Assembly (NCBI GenBank): GCA_003241695.1
Contig: QFPN01000005.1
Coordinates: 124,001 to 188,000, forward strand
DNA: 64,000 nucleotides
DNA from: Ancylobacter novellus
Lineage (GTDB): Bacteria > Pseudomonadota > Alphaproteobacteria > Rhizobiales > Methylopilaceae
Reading direction: 5' to 3'
Shown: piece after piece, positions 42,443 through 51,719 of the stretch
Layout of the letters: each line of letters begins with the position of its first letter
Numbering within the stretch: position 1 is the stretch's first letter
Position numbers and translations under genes: made by a program
Notes under the pieces: model-generated
What the model was told of the DNA's origin: nothing
The model's database searches: none
Seen by the model: only the letters and a program-made list of their open reading frames with translations

Positions 42443-44005
42443 TTATCCTTCCCGCTTCCACGAAAACACCCACGTCTCCGTCACCGGCCGGTCGCCGACC
42501 CTGAGCACCGCGCGAAGCTGAGCCTCGGCGCCGGCCTCCTCCAGCCGGTGGTCGAGGAACAGGCGGAAGCCGCCGATCTCGCGGTTCGGCACGACATAGG
42601 CCGCCTCGATCTTGCCGGCCGTCGCGCCCGTATCGGTCACGACGCGCTTCGGTTCGTCGAGCCAGTAGTCGAGGTCTCCGCCTTCGAAGTCGACGATGAA
42701 GCGGCGGATGTCGGACGCGCCGGGGTTCGGATCGCCGGACGCCCGCGCCTCGGTCACGAAGGTGTGGATCGCGCGCGCCTTCGGCGTCAGCCGCTCGGCG
42801 AGCTTCAGCGAGCGGATCACGTAGGAATGGCGGACCGTCTCGCCCGCCTTCGGCGCGACGTCGGGCGTCCAGTACGCGACGACGTTGTCGAAGGTCTCGT
42901 TGTCGGTCGGGATCTCGACCAGCTCGACGCGCCCCGGCCCCCAGTCGCCCTGCCGCTCGATCCAGTAGCTCGGGCGGAGGTCGTATCGGACCTCGAGGTC
43001 CTGATAGTGCTCGAACAGCCGGTCGCGCTGCAGCAGGCCGTAGGCCTGCACGGCGGGCTCCGGAAAAACCGTCTTAAGCAGCGCCTTGGGGTTCATCAGC
43101 GGGCGCCAGGTCCATTCGCCGGAGCTGGTGCGGACGAGCAGACCGTCGCTGTCATGCACCTCGGGCCGGAAGCCCCGATAATGCTCGCGGTCGTTCTCCC
43201 CGTAGAAGAACATCGAGGTGAGCGGCGCGACGCCGAGCTTCGGGACGTCGACGCGCGGGAACAACGTCGAGCCGACCGCGCAGGTGGTCTCCTCGCCGGG
43301 CGTGATCACGAAGCGGTAGGCCCCCGTGAGCGACGGCCCGTCGAGCAGGCCGTGAACCACGATCTCGACCGCGCCGGGCGCCGGCTCCTCGATCCAGAGT
43401 TCGCGGAAGTCAGGAAACTCCTCGGGCGTGGACTCGCCCGTGTTCACCGAAACGCCCCGCGCCGAGATGCCGTAGTGCTGGCCCATGCCGAGGAAGCGGT
43501 AGTAGCTCGCGCCGAGAAACACCGCGAGTTCGTCCATCACGCTCGGGCGGTTGAGCGGGTAGAGAATGCGGATCCCGGCGAAGCCGAAGTCGATCGGCAG
43601 GCGGCCCGGCGGCTTGGTCGGCCCGAAATCGAAGAACGACGGATCGTAGGGAATGGGCGCCGGAACGCCGTCGCGCACGAGGTTCACCACCACGGGCTTC
43701 TTGTAGAGGAAGCCGCGGTGGAACAGCTCCATGCGGAAGCCGCTCTTCGAGTTGCCGAAATAGGCCCGGTCGCGCTTGAAGCGCACGGCGCGGAAGTCGT
43801 CGAACGACAGCCTGTCGAAGGCCTCGGGAAGCTTCGCCTCCGGCTCCTTGTAGGGCTGAAGCGAAAGCTGCCGCGCCCGCTCGATGACGACGCCGTGGTC
43901 GAACACGTTCCGCCCGCCCTTCTCCTTTGCGTCCTGAGCGCGGACGAGCGTGGGAGCGAGCGCGCCCGCCCCGATCAACGCGACCGTTTCCCGCCGGGTG
44001 AGCAT
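42443..44005 (-). CDS. opgG: Tat-exported glucan biosynthesis protein (OpgG/OpgD family)
   Basis: A periplasmic MdoG-family protein of 520 residues, needed for osmoregulated periplasmic glucans in enterobacteria. The N-terminus MLTRRETVALIGAGALAPT is a twin-arginine signal, which favours OpgD over OpgG. The segments FRAVRFKRDRAYFG, FLGASYYRFLGMGQHYGISA and the C-terminal YVVPNREIGGFRLFLDHRLE match the family. The partner glucosyltransferase opgH is not in the window; the neighbouring gene is a different (GT4) glycosyltransferase. Confidence 0.88.
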   Translation of the reverse strand: MLTRRETVALIGAGALAPTLVRAQDAKEKGGRNVFDHGVVIERARQLSLQPYKEPEAKLPEAFDRLSFDDFRAVRFKRDRAYFGNSKSGFRMELFHRGFLYKKPVVVNLVRDGVPAPIPYDPSFFDFGPTKPPGRLPIDFGFAGIRILYPLNRPSVMDELAVFLGASYYRFLGMGQHYGISARGVSVNTGESTPEEFPDFRELWIEEPAPGAVEIVVHGLLDGPSLTGAYRFVITPGEETTCAVGSTLFPRVDVPKLGVAPLTSMFFYGENDREHYRGFRPEVHDSDGLLVRTSSGEWTWRPLMNPKALLKTVFPEPAVQAYGLLQRDRLFEHYQDLEVRYDLRPSYWIERQGDWGPGRVELVEIPTDNETFDNVVAYWTPDVAPKAGETVRHSYVIRSLKLAERLTPKARAIHTFVTEARASGDPNPGASDIRRFIVDFEGGDLDYWLDEPKRVVTDTGATAGKIEAAYVVPNREIGGFRLFLDHRLEEAGAEAQLRAVLRVGDRPVTETWVFSWKREG

Positions 44006-44112
44006 GTCTGAAACTCCGCTACGCCCTCTGGCATGCCGAGATAGGGCGCTGGGGCGGAAAGTTGATGCGGCGGTTAGCGCGACGGCGAAACCGCGTGCTT
44101 CGGGAATTTAAG

Positions 44113-44143
44113 CGTCATGCTCGCGCTGCGCGCGGGCATGACG
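44113..44143. repeat. Single palindromic repeat unit between opgG and valS
   Basis: CGTCATGC (44113-44120) pairs with GCATGACG (44136-44143), with a GC core that also pairs (CGCG ... CGCG). It is a lone copy of the GTCATG-type intergenic unit. Confidence 0.65.
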
Positions 44144-44150
44144 GCGAGCC

Positions 44151-46853
44151 TCACCCCAACTGCTTCAGAGCCGCCTCGATCTTGGCGAGGCGCTCCTCGT
44201 AGCCGGCCCGCTTCTCGCGCTCGCCCTCGACCACCTCCTCGGGCGCGCGCGCCACGAAGCTCTCGTTCGACAGCTTGCCGTCGATGCGGCGGATCTCGCC
44301 GATCGTCTTGTCGCGCTCCTTGGCGAGGCGGTCCTTCTCGGCCGCGATGTCGACCACGCCCTCGAGCGGCACGGCCACGACCTCGCCGCGGACGATGAGC
44401 TGGATCGCGCCCTTCGGCGCCTCGTCCGAAAACGACACGCCCGAGACGCGCGCGATGCGGGCGAGCGTCGGCGCAGCGCGCTCCGCCCTGCCCTTCGTGG
44501 CCTCGCCCGCCGCGACCAGCACGAGCGGCAGCGTCGCCCCCGCGGGCACGCCCATCTCGGAGCGGGCCGAGCGGAGTTCAGTGACGAGCTCCACCAGCCA
44601 GCCGATCTCGGCCTCGGCTTCGGCGTCGGCGAGCCCTTCGAGCGCCGGCCAGCGCGACAGCATCAGCAGGCCGCCCCGGCCCGCCTCGCCTGCGCGGGCG
44701 GCCCACAGCTCTTCGGTGACGAAGGGCATGAAGGGGTGCAGCAGCTTCAACGACTGATCGAGCACGAAGGCGAGCGTCGCGCGGGTCTCGGCCGCCTCCT
44801 CGCCGCCGTCCTCGCTCTGAAGCACGGGCTTCGCGAGCTCGACGTACCAGTCGCAGACCACGTTCCAGACGAAGCGGTAGACGGCCGCGGCGGCGTCGTT
44901 AAACCGGTAGGCCTCGATCGCGGCCGTGGTCTCGGCCGCGGCCTTCTGGGCCTCGCCGAGAATCCAGCGGTTCAGCGTCGCCTTCACGCCTTTCGGATCG
45001 AAGCCCGCGACCGGCGCGGAGCCGTTCATCTCGGCGAAGCGCGAGGCGTTCCAGAGCTTGGTCGCAAAGTTGCGGTAGCCCTCGACGCGCGAAGTGGCGA
45101 GCTTCACGTCGCGCCCCTGGGCCGCCATCGCCGCCATGGTGAAGCGCAGCGCGTCGGCGCCGTAGCTGTCGATCAGGTCGAGCGGATCGATGACGTTGCC
45201 CTTCGACTTCGACATCTTGGCGCCCTTCTCGTCACGGACGAGCGCGTGAATGTAGACGTCGCGGAACGGAACCTCATCCGTCACGTAAAGGCCCATCATC
45301 ATCATCCGGGCGACCCAGAAGAAAATGATGTCGAAGCCGGTGATAAGCACCGAGGTCGGATAATACTTGGCGAGCTCAGGCGTCTGGTCAGGCCACCCCA
45401 TGGTCGAGAACGGCCACAGCGCGGACGAGAACCAGGTGTCGAGCACGTCCTCGTCGCGCGTCAGCGCCGTCGGCGCGCCGTAGCGCTTCTCGGCGGCGGC
45501 GAGCGCCTCGGCTTCCGTCTCCTCGACGAAGATCTTGCCGTCCGGCCCGAACCAGGCCGGGATCTGGTGCCCCCACCACAGCTGGCGCGAGACGCACCAG
45601 GGCTGGATGTTCTCCATCCAGTCGAAATAGGTCCTGGACCAGTTGGCGGGCGTGAAGCGCACGCGGCCGTCACGGACGGCGGCGATCGCGTCGACCGCGA
45701 GGGTCTTGGCGTCGACGTACCACTGGTCGGTCAGGAACGGCTCGATCACGACGCCCGAACGGTCGCCATGCGGCACCTGATGGACGTGAGGCTCGGCCTC
45801 GAGCATCAGCTCGCGCTCTTCCAGCAGCGCCAGCACCTTTTTACGGGCGTCGGCGCGGTCGATCCCGTGCATCGCCAGCACGAGGTCGAGATCGGCGGAC
45901 GCCGGCACGCCGTCGAGGAACGCCTCGTTGCCGGCGACGTCGAGCCTGCCTTCCGCGTCGAGCACGTTGATCAGGGGCAGGCCGTGGCGCTTGCCGACCT
46001 CGAAGTCGTTGAAGTCGTGCGCCGGCGTGATCTTGACCGCGCCGGTGCCCTTCTCGGGATCCGAGTAGCTGTCGGCCACGATCGGAATCTTCCGGCCGAC
46101 CAGCGGCAGGACCACGTTTTTCCCGACCAGATGCGTATAGCGCTCGTCGTCCGGATGCACCGCCACCGCGGCGTCGCCGAGCATGGTCTCGGGGCGCGTG
46201 GTCGCGACCACGATCGACTCCTCGGAGCCCTCGATCGGATATCTGAGATGCCAGAGATGGCCCTTGGTCTCGATCGACTGGACCTCGATGTCCGAGATCG
46301 CGGTCTGGAGCTTCGGATCCCAGTTCACGAGCCGCTTGTCGCGATAGATCAGCCCGTCGCGGTGAAGCTTCACGAACAGCTTCACGACGGCGCGCGACAG
46401 GCCCTCGTCCATGGTGAAGCGCTCGCGCGACCAGTCGGCTGAGGCGCCGAGGCGCTTGAGCTGCGAGAAGATCCGCCCGCCCGATTCCGCCTTCCATTCC
46501 CAGACGCGCTCGACGAACCGATCGCGCCCCATGTCGCGCCGGCTGGGCTCCTGCCGCTCCATGAGCTGGCGCTCGACCACCATCTGCGTGGCGATGCCGG
46601 CATGGTCCATGCCCGGCTGCCACAGCACGTCGCGGCCGCGCATCCGCTCGAAGCGGGCGAGCACGTCCTGCAGCGTGTTGTTGAGCGCGTGCCCCATGTG
46701 GAGCGAGCCGGTGACGTTGGGCGGCGGAATGACGATCGAGAACGGCTGCGCGCCGGGCTCGGCGCCCGCGCCAGCTTTGAACGCGCCCGCTTCGTCCCAG
46801 CGGGCCCCGATCCGGGCCTCGATGTCGGCCGGCGAGTAGGTTTTTTCGAGCAT
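44151..46853 (-). CDS. valS: Valyl-tRNA synthetase
   Basis: ValS charges tRNA-Val and edits mischarged Thr. From the ATG at 46853 (MLEKTYSPADIEARIGARW) the product is 900 residues: HIGH motif as HMGH in VTGSLHMGHALNNTLQD, the CP1 editing domain, the KMSKS loop GAKMSKSKGNVIDP and a C-terminal coiled coil (AAEKDRLAKERDKTIGEIRR). An upstream ATG at 46910 would add 19 residues that are not family-like. Confidence 0.96.
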   Translation of the reverse strand: MLEKTYSPADIEARIGARWDEAGAFKAGAGAEPGAQPFSIVIPPPNVTGSLHMGHALNNTLQDVLARFERMRGRDVLWQPGMDHAGIATQMVVERQLMERQEPSRRDMGRDRFVERVWEWKAESGGRIFSQLKRLGASADWSRERFTMDEGLSRAVVKLFVKLHRDGLIYRDKRLVNWDPKLQTAISDIEVQSIETKGHLWHLRYPIEGSEESIVVATTRPETMLGDAAVAVHPDDERYTHLVGKNVVLPLVGRKIPIVADSYSDPEKGTGAVKITPAHDFNDFEVGKRHGLPLINVLDAEGRLDVAGNEAFLDGVPASADLDLVLAMHGIDRADARKKVLALLEERELMLEAEPHVHQVPHGDRSGVVIEPFLTDQWYVDAKTLAVDAIAAVRDGRVRFTPANWSRTYFDWMENIQPWCVSRQLWWGHQIPAWFGPDGKIFVEETEAEALAAAEKRYGAPTALTRDEDVLDTWFSSALWPFSTMGWPDQTPELAKYYPTSVLITGFDIIFFWVARMMMMGLYVTDEVPFRDVYIHALVRDEKGAKMSKSKGNVIDPLDLIDSYGADALRFTMAAMAAQGRDVKLATSRVEGYRNFATKLWNASRFAEMNGSAPVAGFDPKGVKATLNRWILGEAQKAAAETTAAIEAYRFNDAAAAVYRFVWNVVCDWYVELAKPVLQSEDGGEEAAETRATLAFVLDQSLKLLHPFMPFVTEELWAARAGEAGRGGLLMLSRWPALEGLADAEAEAEIGWLVELVTELRSARSEMGVPAGATLPLVLVAAGEATKGRAERAAPTLARIARVSGVSFSDEAPKGAIQLIVRGEVVAVPLEGVVDIAAEKDRLAKERDKTIGEIRRIDGKLSNESFVARAPEEVVEGEREKRAGYEERLAKIEAALKQLG

Positions 46854-47048
46854 CGTCTTCGCAGAAAAAGGGCCGCCTGCGCGAATGCGGGCGCAAAAGG
46901 CTTCGGACAAGGGTCCGCCCTTGAAGCGAAGCCCGCCGCGGGCGTCAAGGCCGGCGGCGGCGCGCGCCCGGCGCGGGATCGAGATCGGCTCGGATTTATC
47001 GCGCCGTCATGCCCGGGCAAAAGCGCGCGCATGCCGACGGCGATCGAT

Positions 47049-47291
47049 TCAGCCGCCCTTGCGCTTGCCCGAACGCTTCTTCAGCGCGGCCTTCGCGCCC
47101 TTTGCGGCGCAGTCGAGCTGACGGCGGAGATCTTCCACCGCCCGGTCGATCTCGGCCTCGGTGCGCAGGTCGAAGCTGATCAGCCGGTCGAGTTCGCCGC
47201 CGAGGCGAACGCAGCGTTCGAGCGAGAGATAGACGACGTCGCCGCGCCGCGGATCGACCTTGTGACCGAAATAGCCTGCGTCGTCCTTCAT
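47049..47291 (-). CDS. Small conserved-type hypothetical protein
   Basis: An 80-residue ORF (start MKDDAGYFGHKVDPRRGDVV, very basic C-terminus KAALKKRSGKRKGG). I do not recognise a domain. It follows popZ by 19 bases on the same strand and precedes valS, where Hyphomicrobiales genomes often have a small unnamed gene, so it is probably real and co-transcribed with popZ. The roughly 195 bases to valS hold only a weak palindrome. Confidence 0.68.
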   Translation of the reverse strand: MKDDAGYFGHKVDPRRGDVVYLSLERCVRLGGELDRLISFDLRTEAEIDRAVEDLRRQLDCAAKGAKAALKKRSGKRKGG

Positions 47292-47310
47292 CGCCCCGCC
47301 CGCCGCGTCG

Positions 47311-47961
47311 CTAACGCCCGCCGCGCGCCACGCGCTCGATCTCCTGACGCACGAGACGCTCCACGAGCGGCGGCAGGTTGTCGTCGAGCCACGCCTTCAG
47401 CATCGGCCTCAGCATGTCGCGCACGATGTCGTCGAGCGTGCGGGCGGAGCCGGCGAGAATCGTGTTGGCGAGCGTGCCGAAGGCGGCCTGCACCGCCTCG
47501 TCGGCGCCCGGCGACAGCAGGCGGTCCGCCTCGTCCACCATGCGCGGGGCCGGCTGCGACGGCGCGGACGCGAGGCTGCGCAGGACCGGCGCGGGCGCGG
47601 GCTCCGGCTTCTCCACGACCTCTTCGGTAAGCTCCAGAATGTCGAGATCGTCCTCGACGAGCTTTACGGGAGAGGCCGGCGCGGGCTTCGGGGCCGGCTC
47701 CGGCGCGGGGCTTGCGTCCATCGCCGCGAACATCGCGTCGATGTCGTCCTGTGCGAGATCCGCCATGGCGACCTCCGGCTCGGGCTCGGGCTCGGCCGCG
47801 GGGGCGACCGGCTCAGACTTCTGCGAAGGGGACTTCGCGGGAACGTCGGCGGCCTTGGCGGCCGGCTTCGACGGCGTCGGTTCGTCGTCGGAGATGATCC
47901 GGCGGATCGAGGCCAGGATCTCCTCCATCGTCGGCTCGTGAGCCTTGGCCGCGCTGCTCAT
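47311..47961 (-). CDS. popZ: Polar organising protein PopZ (DUF2497)
   Basis: PopZ forms a polar matrix that anchors the chromosome origin via ParB and recruits cell-cycle proteins. The 216-residue product (ATG at 47961) shows the three-part plan: a short N-terminal helix (MEEILASIRRIISDDE), a long Pro/Glu/Ala-rich acidic disordered linker, and C-terminal helices (TLDDIVRDMLRPMLKAWLDD, ERLVRQEIERVARGG) that drive self-assembly. Order tolC-popZ-valS is typical of Rhizobiales. Confidence 0.93.
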   Translation of the reverse strand: MSSAAKAHEPTMEEILASIRRIISDDEPTPSKPAAKAADVPAKSPSQKSEPVAPAAEPEPEPEVAMADLAQDDIDAMFAAMDASPAPEPAPKPAPASPVKLVEDDLDILELTEEVVEKPEPAPAPVLRSLASAPSQPAPRMVDEADRLLSPGADEAVQAAFGTLANTILAGSARTLDDIVRDMLRPMLKAWLDDNLPPLVERLVRQEIERVARGGR

Positions 47962-48141
47962 ACGCTCTCCGCTCGGTTCGCGAGGCCGCCCGCTACGCCG
48001 CCGGCGGCCCAAGCCTCAAGCGGTGCTCACGAATCGTTTCGGGACGCCGACCCCATCTCCGCTGCGAGTATTGCATCTAAGCCGTCCGGAACAAGCGCCC
48101 GGCGGCCGTCTCCACAGGAGCGCGGCCGCGCGCGTCGCCCC

Positions 48142-49617
48142 TCAGCGGCCGTCCGGCGTCCTGAGGCCGATCCACTTGTCGCGGACCTGCTCGTAATGGA
48201 CGTTCGGGTCGTAGCGGGCGACCCGGAGGCCGAGCTTCTCGGCCGTGAGCCAGCCGACCGAGGACAGCAGCGCGTAGGACGCCACCACCCGGTCGTGCTG
48301 GGCCTGGATCAGCGTGACGCGCGAATCGAGCACCAGCTGCTGGGCGTTCAGCACGTCGAGCGTGGTGCGCTGGCCGACCTTGGCCTCCTCTCGGACGCCG
48401 TTCAGCGCCACCTGGTTCGCCTCGATCTGCGACTGCGCTGAGGTGATCTGGGCCGTCGCCGACTGGACGTTGCCCCAGGCGGAGACCACCGCCTGCCGCA
48501 CCTGATCGCGCGCGATGTCGGCCTCGAGCCGGCGCTGGCCCGCCGTTTCCTTGGCCTGGCGCACGGCCGAATATTCCGAGCCGCCCTGATAGATCGGGAT
48601 GCTGAGCCGGCCGACGATCGACGCCGACGTGGTTCGGCCGATCTGCGCGGCGCTGTCGTTCCAACGACGCTGATACGCCGCCTCGAGCCCGAGGCTCGGC
48701 AGCAGCGCGCCCTCGAAGACGCGGATCTGCAGGGTCGCGGCGTCGACGCCGTGGAACGCCGCGAGAATCGCCGGATGCTGCGCCTGGCTGAGGCCGATCG
48801 CGGAAGCGAGCGACTTCGGCAGCAGCTTGTCGACGGAACGGGCGGCCTTCGGGCGGCCGATGTCCTCGCCGACGATCTGACGGTAGGTCGCGCGGCTGGT
48901 GTTCAGCTGCGCCTCGGCCTGGCTGACGGCCGTATGAGATCCCTGAACGGCCGCTTCAGCCTGCGCGGTGTCGGTGCGCGTCACTTCGCCGACGTTGAAC
49001 CGTTCGCGCGCCGCGCGAAGCTCTTCGTCCAGCACGTCGACGTTGTTCCGCCGGACGTCGAGGATGGCGTAGTCGCGCAGCACGTCCATATAGGCCTGCG
49101 CCGCGTCGAACAGAACGTTCTGCTCGGAGTTCCGCAGGGTCTCGCGGGCGCCGAGAATGTTCGATTCCGCCGAACGCACCTGATTGTAGGTGCGTGATCC
49201 GTCGTAGATCGTCTGGGTGCCTGATATGCCGTAGCCGCGGGGCGTGGTGGCTCCCGAACCCGTGCCCGACAGGCTGGAGAGCACGTTGCCGAGCTGCTCC
49301 TGCTGCCCCGGGGTAAAATCGGACAGGTCGGCGGCGGCGCCCCCGCTGTTCTTGGGCTTGTAGGTGGTCTTCTGTCGTCCGATGTCCGCCGACGCCGAGA
49401 TCGTCGGGCGGTAGCCGGACAGCGCCTGCGGCACCTGTTCGTCGATGGCGCGCGTCGAGGCGCGCTGCGCGTTCAGCGTCGGATTCGCCGTGTAGGCGCG
49501 CGCAAGCGCCTGTTCGAGCGTCTGGGCGCTCGCCCCTTGCGCGAACAGGCACGCCAACCCGAACGCGGCGGCGACCAACACGTCCCCGCGGCGACGGAAC
49601 CTAACGCTCGTCGACAT
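48142..49617 (-). CDS. tolC: TolC-family outer membrane efflux protein
   Basis: A protein of 491 residues with a signal peptide (VLVAAAFGLACLFAQGASA) and the TolC repeat structure: QTLEQALARAYTANPTLNAQ at the mature N-terminus, and two long helical regions separated by beta strands. It would form the trimeric outer-membrane duct for type I secretion or multidrug efflux. No inner-membrane pump partner is adjacent. Confidence 0.92.
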   Translation of the reverse strand: MSTSVRFRRRGDVLVAAAFGLACLFAQGASAQTLEQALARAYTANPTLNAQRASTRAIDEQVPQALSGYRPTISASADIGRQKTTYKPKNSGGAAADLSDFTPGQQEQLGNVLSSLSGTGSGATTPRGYGISGTQTIYDGSRTYNQVRSAESNILGARETLRNSEQNVLFDAAQAYMDVLRDYAILDVRRNNVDVLDEELRAARERFNVGEVTRTDTAQAEAAVQGSHTAVSQAEAQLNTSRATYRQIVGEDIGRPKAARSVDKLLPKSLASAIGLSQAQHPAILAAFHGVDAATLQIRVFEGALLPSLGLEAAYQRRWNDSAAQIGRTTSASIVGRLSIPIYQGGSEYSAVRQAKETAGQRRLEADIARDQVRQAVVSAWGNVQSATAQITSAQSQIEANQVALNGVREEAKVGQRTTLDVLNAQQLVLDSRVTLIQAQHDRVVASYALLSSVGWLTAEKLGLRVARYDPNVHYEQVRDKWIGLRTPDGR

Positions 49618-49792
49618 TCGAACTCACCGGATTTCGAGGCCTCGCCGCCGGATGTTTCCGTGCGGCGCGGACTCTGCATGACGCGTCCCGGGAGGGAGCC
49701 TATCCGCAGGGCCGGCGGGGGAAAACGGCTCCGCCCCGCCTTCGTCGAAAGTCGCTCGCGAGTGGCGCAAAGCGGCCACAGTCGCGGATGCT

Positions 49793-50437
49793 TCAGAACG
49801 CGAAGACCTCGGCCGGCGCGAAGCCCGGCAGCACCGGGGCGGATACGTCAAAAAACGTAGTGGCCGCAAGCGCTTCGCCGTTTCTCCGGAACACCGTGGC
49901 GCGCTGCGGCCTGCCCTCTCCGGCCGGCGCGACCATGCGCCCGTGCGGCGCAAGCTGCGCCGCAAGGCGTTCGAGCCCGGTCACGATTGCGCCATCGCAG
50001 AAGATCAGGTCGAACGGGGCCTCGGCGGGGGCGCCGTCGACGAGCGGCCCTTCGACGACCGTCGCCCTGCCGGACAGGCGCGCCAGCGCCTCGACGGTCA
50101 GTTCCGGATCCTGTTCGAGCGCCGTGACCGCGGCGCCGAGTTCGGCGAGAATCGCCGCGGCGTAGCCGTAGCCGCAACCGACCACAAGCGCCCTTTCGCC
50201 CGGCTGCACGTCTGCGAGCTGAATGAGCTTCGCGAGCGTCATCGGCTCGAGCATGGCGCGGCCGATCGGCCCGAGCGGCACGCGCGCGTCGAGATAAGCG
50301 AGGTCGCGCCGCGCGTCCGGCACGAAGGATTCGCGCGGGACGGAGAGGAACGCCGCGAGGACGCGATGATCGGTGACGTCGGCGGTGCGGATCTGCCCGT
50401 CCACCATGCCGAGCCTGAGGCGCTCGAAATCCGTCAT
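49793..50437 (-). CDS. Divergent PIMT-family methyltransferase
   Basis: A protein of 214 residues with a class I SAM methyltransferase fold related to protein-L-isoaspartate methyltransferase (SAM strand ALVVGCGYGYAAAIL, FDLIFCDGAIVTGLERLAAQ). The usual PIMT active-site sequence with GQT is replaced by GPIGRAMLEPMTLAKLI, unlike the second copy at 21.6 kb, so true isoaspartate repair is doubtful. It is annotated as protein-L-isoaspartate O-methyltransferase next to tolC in many Rhizobiales. The ATG at 50437 (MTDFERLRLGMVDGQIRTAD) fits; the frame is open upstream to 50812 across the tRNA region. Confidence 0.85.
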   Translation of the reverse strand: MTDFERLRLGMVDGQIRTADVTDHRVLAAFLSVPRESFVPDARRDLAYLDARVPLGPIGRAMLEPMTLAKLIQLADVQPGERALVVGCGYGYAAAILAELGAAVTALEQDPELTVEALARLSGRATVVEGPLVDGAPAEAPFDLIFCDGAIVTGLERLAAQLAPHGRMVAPAGEGRPQRATVFRRNGEALAATTFFDVSAPVLPGFAPAEVFAF

Positions 50438-50572
50438 CCTGAAATCCTTCGCAAAGCCTCGCTTCTCAGGGCCGGGCCCGGAAGCACGCCCGCTCTTTTG
50501 CGGCAGGCCGCGCACGCTTTCAAGCGCGCACGTCGCTGCGGCGGCGCGCGCGAGCGCGGAGCAAACCCCGTG

Positions 50573-50601
50573 TTGCGACGACGCGGCGCCTCCGCTATGG
50601 A
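50573..50601 (+). promoter_or_regulatory. Possible housekeeping promoter for tRNA-Cys
   Basis: TTGCGA (50573-50578) and TATGGA (50596-50601) are 17 bases apart, a fair match to the vegetative sigma consensus, about 60 bases before tRNA-Cys. Identification by eye only. Confidence 0.35.
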
Positions 50602-50664
50602 GAGCGGCCTTCCGCAGGACGCCTGCCTTCTCCGGGTTTGTGACCCGAACAAGACAGCACACGG

Positions 50665-50738
50665 GGCCACGTGGCGGAATGGTTACGCAGAGGACTGCAA
50701 ATCCTTGTATCCCGGTTCGATTCCGGGCGTGGCCTCCA
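50665..50738 (+). tRNA. tRNA-Cys (anticodon GCA)
   Basis: The 74-base gene folds as a cloverleaf: acceptor GGCCACG (50665-50671) pairs with CGTGGCC (50728-50734), the anticodon loop reads CTGCAAA, and the T arm has GGTTCGATTCC. The discriminator base is T as expected for tRNA-Cys, and CCA is encoded at 50736-50738. Confidence 0.96.
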
Positions 50739-50867
50739 CTCCTTCCCGCATATTTCCCGCAAAGTTTCGCCTCTCGTGCAGAAAGGCGCCCAAACGGGCT
50801 GGCGCTGTCCAAAACCCTCTGCTATAGGGCCGGCCCTCGGGACCTGACGGCGACGTCGCGGCCCCGT

Positions 50868-50942
50868 TCCTCGGTAGCTCAGCGGTAGAGCCCTCGACTG
50901 TTAATCGAGTTGTCGCAGGTTCGAATCCTGCCCGAGGAGCCA
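50868..50942 (+). tRNA. tRNA-Asn (anticodon GTT)
   Basis: The 75-base gene folds as a cloverleaf: acceptor TCCTCGG (50868-50874) pairs with CCGAGGA (50932-50938), the anticodon loop reads CTGTTAA, the T arm has GGTTCGAATCC, the discriminator is G and CCA is encoded at the end. A TATAGG -10-like element lies about 40 bases before it. Confidence 0.96.
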
Positions 50943-50976
50943 GTTTCTAACAAGCCATTGGTCTTGTTGGGTTTAA

Positions 50977-51017
50977 GATAGGCGGGGCTCCGGCCCCGCC
51001 TATCGTCCCCCTTTTTT
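50977..51017 (+). terminator. Rho-independent terminator after tRNA-Asn
   Basis: A perfect 12-bp stem (50977-50988 with 50993-51004, loop TCCG) is followed after a few C by six T. It should end the tRNA-Asn transcript. Confidence 0.88.
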
Positions 51018-51352
51018 GAGATCGCAAGCTCCTTCCGGGGATCGCGTGCGACGATTCAGGCGAGCGCCACCCCAATTCGGGCGGCGATCACGTCCGTTTT
51101 CTTCCAATTCAGATCGAGTCGCGGACGATAATCGCACGAGCGTCGGCGCGCGCCTTGGAAGCGGATGATCCGGCGCGGTCGTTAATCATGACCAGTCAGC
51201 CGAGAAAGTATCCACCTACAGCCCTTACTGACGGTCGGCCGCTTCATCGCGAAGTCCCAACGTCATTTTTTAGAATGCTTATAAAAATGTCGTAAACGTG
51301 GCTTCACGTTCCCAGGTTGTGGCATGTTTGGTCGCCCAACATGGACCATGCG

Positions 51353-51598
51353 ATGCCCGACAGCACCAAACAGCACTTTGTCGAAGTCATCGATATACGG
51401 ACACGCAAGGTGGTGCGCCGTTATGGTCCCTACGATCGGCACGAAGCCGTGCGATCTCGGCCGGCGGTTCGGCGACAGGCGACCGACCACCCTTCGGCTG
51501 AAGTGTCCGTCGTCCGGCATCATTCGACATGCGCCCTGCTTGACTTCGACTCCGAGCCCCGCATGTGCGACTGCGACCCTAGATTGATCCTGCGATAG
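51353..51598 (+). CDS. Possible small hypothetical protein or gene remnant
   Basis: An ORF of 81 residues whose first 35 residues (STKQHFVEVIDIRTRKVVRR, then YGPYDRHEAV) have the look of a genuine small beta-strand protein, while the rest is compositionally odd and ends in DCDPRLILR. Alternative starts exist at 51317 and 51341. A longer ORF overlaps it on the other strand. It may be a real orphan gene or the frame-shifted remnant of one. Confidence 0.3.
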   Translation: MPDSTKQHFVEVIDIRTRKVVRRYGPYDRHEAVRSRPAVRRQATDHPSAEVSVVRHHSTCALLDFDSEPRMCDCDPRLILR

Positions 51599-51693
51599 CC
51601 ATTCAAAGGCGCGCTCGTCGTCGCAGGTCGGGCAGGCAGCCTCGCTCCAACATGGCGACAAGGCCCGAGAAGCCACTTTCGATAGGCGCCAAC

Positions 51694-51719
51694 GGAAACG
51701 CCGGCCCCATTTTGGCGTT
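51694..51719 (+). promoter_or_regulatory. Weak EcfG-like promoter upstream of the photolyase gene
   Basis: GGAAA (51694-51698) and CGTT (51716-51719) are 17 bases apart. The -10 matches the EcfG consensus but the -35 has A in place of C, so this is only a possible site. Confidence 0.25.
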
